Positions 58,801-64,000 of a stretch of DNA of 64,000 nucleotides are shown here, in pieces. A model generated the notes under the pieces. That model had not been told where the DNA came from. It made no database searches and saw nothing but the letters and a program-made list of their open reading frames with translations. The stretch spans positions 1 through 64,000 of the forward strand of contig JAANBB010000062.1 in NCBI GenBank assembly GCA_014621425.1, given 5' to 3'. Position 1 is the first letter of the stretch, and each line of letters begins with the position of its first letter. This DNA comes from Cylindrodendrum hubeiense (Eukaryota; Ascomycota; Sordariomycetes; Hypocreales; Nectriaceae). The position numbers and the translations under genes were made by a program.

Positions 58801-59004
58801 ACAGGCTATGGGTACCCAGTTTGGCCTGATGGTCGCCCTGCCGGCAAAGTCTTTCTTCTACTCAAACCAGTTCAAGACGTTCAGGGCACCTACCGTCGGG
58901 TTGGAATTGGTTCCGATAGAATCCGTGTTACGGACACACCCGATGAAAGTAAATGGGATCAGATTAGGGAGGACTGGAATCAAAAGATTGTGACTATAGT
59001 CTAG
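55855..59004 (+). CDS. Ankyrin-HET protein (heterokaryon-incompatibility domain)
   Basis: Single exon, 1,049 residues; Met58 (MDSATHADL) is an alternative start. Residues about 145-290 hold ankyrin repeats (TPFHKAIWSDDFDLAIFLL, GKTALHEAVDRDERDRVGFL, NALQLAFADGNIDILRLLV). A Cys-bearing linker typical of HET proteins follows (SARDGCPLCGLFADAL). The HET domain starts near 585: YLALSYCWG, LPPTLRDAVIATRALGFRLI, WIDALCIIQDD, DWTREAGRMQYIYQNA, and the RGWTLQEQILS segment. HET domains are the effector part of fungal allorecognition and can trigger cell death; ankyrin repeats are a common partner. No frame breaks are seen. The order here, sensor first and HET second, is the reverse of HET-first NLR proteins. 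Confidence 0.92.
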   Translation: MPTNDVLTRAITECRSMFSLTQLDCPLTYKHALECRFPSILTQQHTNCLHRRGPILAMDSATHADLLHEQPEPTFGILRDGSHFWGADGLSSSDRGDYKTVFSREIRQAIQCGLDPNVKWEEKELEHPRPKSGCAISISFHEYAWFHWNTPFHKAIWSDDFDLAIFLLRNGADINIYNAIGKTALHEAVDRDERDRVGFLIEHGADVNSLTLGKEVHSEEYGNVCGAGGLNALQLAFADGNIDILRLLVDGGADPKVRMDGWSFLDMSILAGDRPAMKFFISEGIDLSLRLNTPKTESVNLKDAARDLLPLTRSDRLIPDPSLHHVYCHTLSLIIPSTERDVEIKFVDDLDRDFVNHLYNLAEVDRTPAVEDVCSSCLQLEQFSSYRHNRSSNSEKLDIEIHESRDHLEKSARDGCPLCGLFADALDQAESSNPRLKLNSSNIPHGHKRKLDGTGKDSKDIQKGLNAYPIRLQFSPLGVPARPTDTMEISVQCHNLRHEVYLTSVDRESIPNRRMIDDTTAGTGSPKAFQTAREWYENCKTSPGHSDCQKSGSQSQSNGEYPTRLIDVGGDQCEPFLTDKLSTLAPYLALSYCWGTQHENLKTTKANVEAHKIAIPITKLPPTLRDAVIATRALGFRLIWIDALCIIQDDREDWTREAGRMQYIYQNAEITLSSLVAQGAQDSLFQSRAGRSPYPVPLEIWTKKRLRSALYPNGLQYGAVRRNWLDSDRSIQGPVHLRGWTLQEQILSLRILYFGNGMLHWMCLRSHTTEAGPDGFFFGRDNGNRVHIHPRRAIRGLKVQEYYGFEKEYNDLFKFWQDQLVAFTKRKLSKSSDRLPAFWAISKVTESHIQNQFMGGIWLGSKFLESLCWKSASPIPGPPIMPSWTWVSGSRQVSFEFVARSDPIPLASFVSFNAAANHQALEASGSLTLRGSLYTVDCERLRQVFQILGDIGDSEPSLDYTCDDFADCLALDILAYDKGPPHTGYGYPVWPDGRPAGKVFLLLKPVQDVQGTYRRVGIGSDRIRVTDTPDESKWDQIREDWNQKIVTIV

Positions 59005-59331
59005 ATAGATTTGAAGTTACCGTGTTCACTGTAATTTAGGGTGGTTTCGGATGATCGTATTTCCTTTGGTCACAATTTTGCAATAGACTGGGTAATTTGG
59101 CAGTATACATTATTTTCATCAAGTATAGGGCTCCTTGCGTTTTGGTGCAGTGTTTCTCCCAGCATTTCTTCTTGACTTGGCCTTGCTTTATTCCTTGAAG
59201 ACCTTCGAGTGTATGATGCTCATTAATTATGGTGGTGATAAGTATTCACGGTGTAGTCGTCGCACTTATGCTGGACGGAAGGGCTATGTGGCTAGGCGAC
59301 TTCTTAAGAGATAAACTATGCGGAGTTTACA

Positions 59332-59679
59332 TTAGTATATACTGGGAATTTTGAGACTTGTATTAGGTGTGAGTTGGGAAAATTTTTGAATCAAGACAAG
59401 ACCTTTCGGACTCCTTAAAATATCTTCCCGAGGGGTTTCAAGAATGGCTCGTGGATAGGATATGAAGAGTGGAAACAAGCGTCGAACTCTCCATGTGAAA
59501 TATTGCAATGAACTCGCCAACGATATTACGGCGGTCGCAATTACCCCCAAGATTGTCAACCATTTTTTTGCTGACGCCAAGAGCTTCTCAAAATGTAGGT
59601 TAATGGATGGCAATGATGTATAAAGTCCGTCATAGTAGCAGTGAAGCCAGCTGTTGAGCGGGGTTAAGTTGGAGTACAC
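59332..59679 (-). CDS. Possible small membrane protein or gene fragment
   Basis: A 115-residue frame from Met at 59679. It contains one convincing hydrophobic helix (WLTILGVIATAVISLASSLQ) followed by basic residues (WRVRRLF), so a single-pass topology is possible. No family, signal or splice context is recognised. It is just downstream of, and convergent with, the HET gene. It may be a fragment of a larger lost gene. Confidence 0.25.
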   Translation of the reverse strand: MYSNLTPLNSWLHCYYDGLYTSLPSINLHFEKLLASAKKWLTILGVIATAVISLASSLQYFTWRVRRLFPLFISYPRAILETPREDILRSPKGLVLIQKFSQLTPNTSLKIPSIY

Positions 59680-60138
59680 GAGGTCGTCTGCAGCACGCTA
59701 CTCGTATCTAGAGTTAAATTGTGTAAAAGTTACCTACGGATTCGCCACGGAAGTACACAAAGTGAAAGACAGTGCATTAGCTACCTGCCAATCAGGGTAA
59801 ATCCACCGCATAAATATATGAGGTTTAAGTTCTGAGGTCGAACGATATCCCACCGTGTCGTGAACGATAGGCCGATCCGCGTCCTATGTACTCTGTGTCA
59901 TGCATGGGATAAGCTCGTGATGAACCAGTGTTCATCACGTCTACATTACGAAGACCTTACGCCAGCACTATGTAGGTATTTCCTGATGAAGAAGGAGGTA
60001 TTGGATGGTACTTTGTTGCTGCCCAAGGGTTTTACAATGACTGACGTAGCGCTTGGAGTATTTGGCATCCTATGCCCGTTGAGATGGTTAGGCACGGATT
60101 TGTAGCCATTGAGTTATTTCATCCAAGTTCGTGATTCA

Positions 60139-60248
60139 ACAGAGCATGTACATTCTACTCCGTTGATACCATCAAAGCCGATAAGCAGGATGGAATCACA
60201 GAGCATGTACATTCTACTCCGTTGATACCATCAAAGCCGACAAGCAGG
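60139..60248. repeat. Tandem duplication, 51-bp core at 59-bp spacing
   Basis: The segment beginning ACAGAGCATGTACATTC at 60139-60189 is repeated at 60198-60248 with one mismatch (GATAAGC versus GACAAGC). An 8-bp spacer lies between the copies. The near identity points to a recent event. Confidence 0.9.
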
Positions 60249-62471
60249 CTTGTATTATCCGTAGTAGTGGATGGAATATTTAAATCCACACCGAAAATAG
60301 TTTAATTATTACTCTTGAATTCTCTTTTCTTATTGCAGTGATAGCTCAACTAATCAACCCTTTACTAGAACGGGGGCACCCCCATTTTGATATCAACACC
60401 TCCATCGCAAAATACGATTGGGTTTTATCTGGATGGGCAGAGGTGATCTGATTGGTGCATGCAGGGAGATGCAATCAAGTATACCGGGCTCATAATATAG
60501 CCCAGGTTTGGTAATAGTAGAATACTGGCTATGCAGGGTTCGGCGATCACTACGTATGTGATGATATGGTGATGATACGTTTGTATTGCATGCTCATGTA
60601 AAATCTGGCCGTCAATTGAGACGATTATCGAACACAAATATGTATTCCGCTGTTGACTAGAGAAGTACAGGGGCGGAAATGTACAAATCGACATATTTGG
60701 CTCCCTCTGTTGGCCCATTAATTGACCTAGTTGGGATTACCAAGAACATGGTCGTGGTTGTGTCAGAGAACTGCAGTTTTCACATAAATACCATGAGCCT
60801 TACGATAGACTGTCGGAAGTTCCCCCCTGAAATGTTACAGCATGGATCCCGGTGCTTATGTGGGGGACACGGTAACGCTTCGTACAGGCTGAATTGATGT
60901 TTGTGTTGGACCGAATACGCTGGCTCCACAACATTTCGGAGACACATTGGAACCCGCAACTGCCCGTCCGACATTGAAATGAAAAGCGGCGTGTTACCCT
61001 CGTTCATGTAAGCTGCAACTCAGAAGTTTGCGCGGTACTAGCGAGTTGGACAGCGATACCCCGCCGCAAGTCATAAACCTGTCACATTCTTCGGCCACTG
61101 AAAGCGTCGCCTTTGCTGTAGATCTTCGGTTGGACTTTCCATAGTTACTATGTGGCAATGGCGGATCAACTGCCGACATTCCGATGAAGTCAGCCACTTA
61201 TCGAATTGCGCAGTAAAAGCGAGGCCGCCAAGCGGGGTGTGTCGGAACATGGCACACGAAAACCTCTAATGCGCGCACACACATACATTTCCCTTCCAAC
61301 AACTGAGACCTACATAGCCACACCATGCAGGTCAATTGAGAATAAACACGTGAGACTGCCAGATCTGACACCAGTTTCCTCAACTTCAAGAAATTTAGCG
61401 CTTAAGTCGGATATCTGGTTTGTAAGGTGCTGGATCGGTTCTTTGTTTCTGACACCCGCTTTCCCGCACTCCACAGGTCAAACTAGGAATGTCTTACTTT
61501 GGTGACGGTGAGTGGCTAGTCTGGATCAGCAGGATCAGTGTATCGGCTGGATCGGGAGGTCAGCTTAGACACGAGCTGTCACGGGCCGTTCCTCATTCCC
61601 CGCTTAGTGTCGTCAGCTTACCATCGAAGTAACAGTACACGCAGGAGATGCAGAAATCTCGACCGTCAAAGTACCCGAAATGCATAGTGAAAGAGCAAAT
61701 ACTACACTGTAGCTAAAACTACTGTGACGTACAATATCCACTTCAGCCAGCCCATTTTGTGCCACTGCGTAACGTGAAAACACTGCCGACAGCCCCGTCA
61801 CATGTTTCACCTCTTTCGTGTAGAATAGTACTACAATCAGTCATTGGATTTCAGTCATCGACACGTAATATTGTGTTAATGGCATTAATCTTAAAGCTAT
61901 ACGGCATCTTCTTTTTAGGGATTAATAAATATATATTTATTAACGTTACTTAAATATCATACATTGAATGCGTATATTCTAATTCGGAGCCTAGATGTTG
62001 ACGTGAGCGAGAGGTGAAAAGGAATTATCTCCATATTTGCTTCTGCATGTAAACCTTCGTATCTGTACAGGTCAAATCGCTTGGACATTTAATCAATGTG
62101 TCCCTTCAATAATGTAGCTAAATACCCCGCATTCACTCATCAAACTTTCATGTGTTGTAACGTTCCCGTACGCTCGTAGCTGTAACGAGGCTGCCTGAAA
62201 GGATGGAGACGCGTCAGCTGCATATGGCGGAGTGTCTGGAGCGCTCGATCTAAGCCATGTCTCAGCATTCAGAAATGCTGACCACCACATGAAGAAAGTG
62301 CTTGATCTGACGCATGTCAAGTCAAAGTCACTTACACACCCAACGGCTTTCACATGTAGCTCGGTCGCCGAGTACTCCGGAAATATATAAGTTCGGATGT
62401 CGCTCGCTGTTGAAAGCTGTTAGACTCAGACCACAACCAAACGTGCAGTTTACCTCTTTCAGAAAGCAACC

Positions 62472-64000
62472 ATGTCGATCCGAATCCAAGATTTCCAGGG
62501 GATGCAATACCCCCGCGAGGGCACTGCAGCTGAGGAACTGGACTACGCCTACTTCAACGAGCAATATGCAACCTCCACCTACCAGGAAGAACGTAACATG
62601 TTCCCGGATCTCATCGTCCACCCAAAAAACGACGAGGACGTCATCAGAGCTGTGAACTGGGCCAAAGATCACAACATCTCCGTTGCTGTCAGGAGTGGCG
62701 GTCACCAGTACAGTGGTGCATCGTCCACTGGCGGCAAGAACATCCAGATTGACCTTGCCAACACGTACCAAGACTTGATGGTCTTGAACCCCAAAGATCC
62801 CATTGCCCAGGATCGAGCATTGGTGTATGTTGGCGTCAGTACCTCAATGAAGGACCTCAACGCATATCTGAGACACAATCAACTATTTGTTCCCACCGGA
62901 ATATGCGCCTACGTGTGTGTGGGCGGGCACGGCCAGACCGGTGGTTATGGCCAGCTTGGCCGTAGCTTTGGCCTCTATGGCGATAATATTAGAACCATTC
63001 GCTTGATCGACTTCGACGGCAAGCTGAAGGATGTCACCAAGGCGAACGACCCAGAGCTTTTCTATGCTATACTCGGAGGTAGCCCAGGCAATTTCGGCAT
63101 TGTCACGCATTACATCGTCGAGGTTTTTCAAGCCAACAGCTACCTGGGGACTGTCGCCGGTCCAAACGGATTCAAAGGACCCCATGGTATCAAAGGACTC
63201 TGGGTATACTCCAGCAAAATCTTCAAGACGCTACTTAACAATATCGCTCAAATGGCCGACGATGGCACGGCCGCGCGAAACTATGACCTCTGTGTCAACG
63301 TCCTCAGCACTGACTTTCCCATCACGATGCTATTCCCCGACTTGAAGGATGCTGGTCTTTGGGAACGGGTCCAAGGCAAGATCAAGAACCATCTTGCGGA
63401 TGAGTTTATTGAATGGCTCAATGGTAGCTTCCCTGCTGTCGTTGTGGTCTATGCGCAGTGGTGTCCTATCAACCCAAATGACAAGTATGACAAGACTGTC
63501 GATGACTGGTTCAACAAATTCCGAGATCTCAAGAAAGATCCAAAGAACGGGACTCTCCTCATCACCGAGTTTGAAGAGCCCATGTCTAAAATGACGGGAG
63601 AATGGATCTTCCCCAAAGAGCGAGAGTTTGATCTCCCTTACGTCAAGCGAACCTACGCTACGGCCTCCAGAACTCTCCAAAAGGACAAATGGGTCGACTC
63701 CCTGGCTAGCCGCATCGACTTGATCTTCAACCCGGACCAGCTGCTTAAGGGAAATCCAGGAGAGAAGAACTACGAAGTCTTTCTCAGTTGCAAGCTTTCA
63801 GTCCAGATCCAATGCTTTGGAGGCCAAGACTCGCAGTTTTACAACAACAGAAATAACGGAACTGCGTACAGCTGGAGAGATTCGACGGTCGTCAAGACAC
63901 TAGATTGCTTTCACAAGCCTGATGAACAATCTAGGACGTATGCTAAAGTATGGCAAGCTAAGAACGACAGTATATTGGTTGGTCCCACGGGCACGTTCAG
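62472..64000 (+). CDS. BBE-like FAD-linked oxidoreductase (5' part, runs off the right edge)
   Basis: Frame open from ATG at 62472 to the window end, 509 codons without an intron or stop, so the 3' end is outside. The FAD-binding PCMH fold is clear: DLIVHPKNDEDVIRAVNWA, then VRSGGHQYSG with the His that links FAD, and PTGICAYVCVGGHGQTGGYG, where the Cys of GIC sits at the second flavin-attachment position. LGGSPGNFGIVTHY and DLPYVKRTYA follow. Bicovalent flavin enzymes of this group oxidise alkaloids, sugars or polyketides. There is no signal peptide, so it is likely cytosolic. It has a TATATAAG element about 80 bp upstream of the start. Confidence 0.92.
   Translation, partial: MSIRIQDFQGMQYPREGTAAEELDYAYFNEQYATSTYQEERNMFPDLIVHPKNDEDVIRAVNWAKDHNISVAVRSGGHQYSGASSTGGKNIQIDLANTYQDLMVLNPKDPIAQDRALVYVGVSTSMKDLNAYLRHNQLFVPTGICAYVCVGGHGQTGGYGQLGRSFGLYGDNIRTIRLIDFDGKLKDVTKANDPELFYAILGGSPGNFGIVTHYIVEVFQANSYLGTVAGPNGFKGPHGIKGLWVYSSKIFKTLLNNIAQMADDGTAARNYDLCVNVLSTDFPITMLFPDLKDAGLWERVQGKIKNHLADEFIEWLNGSFPAVVVVYAQWCPINPNDKYDKTVDDWFNKFRDLKKDPKNGTLLITEFEEPMSKMTGEWIFPKEREFDLPYVKRTYATASRTLQKDKWVDSLASRIDLIFNPDQLLKGNPGEKNYEVFLSCKLSVQIQCFGGQDSQFYNNRNNGTAYSWRDSTVVKTLDCFHKPDEQSRTYAKVWQAKNDSILVGPTGTF

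Larger units (their letters stand above)
59005..62471. other. Gene-poor stretch (3.5 kb)
   Basis: No gene can be built with confidence. Contents: a possible small membrane protein at 59332-59679, a 59-bp tandem duplication at 60139-60248, scattered frames under 100 residues with shifting phase, and AT-rich sequence near 61880-61970. The last 100 bases carry the promoter of the flavoprotein gene, with a TATATAAG box at about 62385. Confidence 0.5.

Overview
The window is nuclear DNA of a filamentous ascomycete (Pezizomycotina). The gene content, with Zn2Cys6 regulators, a HET-domain protein, a Clr5-domain protein, a catalase-peroxidase and a BBE-like flavoenzyme, suggests a Sordariomycete such as a Hypocreales (Fusarium-like) species; that placement is inference. 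Most genes carry 40-100 bp introns with GTRNGT donors and CTAAC-like branch sites. The exon models were built by hand from reading frame, splice signals and conserved motifs. No tRNA, rRNA, CRISPR array or PKS/NRPS backbone gene was seen.

Left edge (1-3.7 kb): no convincing gene. It holds GC-rich imperfect tandem repeats (80-bp period) and two groups of a TTGGCCCC motif that look like the remains of a transposable element.

3.7-27.3 kb, a catabolic island: a Zn2Cys6 activator, a SnoaL-like protein, an alpha/beta hydrolase, a class III CoA-transferase-like protein, a hydroxyquinol/catechol-type intradiol dioxygenase, a Gfo/Idh/MocA oxidoreductase, a regulator with an eroded zinc cluster, a GH31 glucosidase/xylosidase, a Dal5-type MFS transporter, a second intact Zn2Cys6 regulator and a quinone-reductase-like MDR enzyme. 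A 12-bp motif, TCGGNTACRGGG, occurs three times in the divergent hydrolase/CoA-transferase promoter and once upstream of the dioxygenase, so at least these three genes look co-regulated. A reasonable inference is uptake and deglycosylation of a plant aromatic glycoside followed by ring cleavage.

27.4-33.4 kb, a signalling-like island: an SRPK-like kinase lacking its N-lobe, a small QQYAPx-repeat protein with a Cys-rich CYSTM-like tail, and a Ser/Thr kinase placed 51 bp upstream of a divergent Sec4/Rab8-like GTPase that has altered G3/G4 motifs and no prenylation cysteines.

34.8-43.2 kb: an esterase-like hydrolase, a Zn2Cys6 regulator divergent from a 2OG-Fe(II) oxygenase, a LaeA-like methyltransferase, and an AYR1-like short-chain reductase broken by a CAA-to-TAA type stop.

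44-64 kb: a Clr5-ankyrin protein, a catalase-peroxidase (KatG), a secreted amidase, an ankyrin-HET protein of heterokaryon-incompatibility type, a gene-poor 3.5 kb stretch with a 59-bp tandem duplication, and the 5' part of a bicovalent-flavin BBE-like oxidoreductase running off the right edge.
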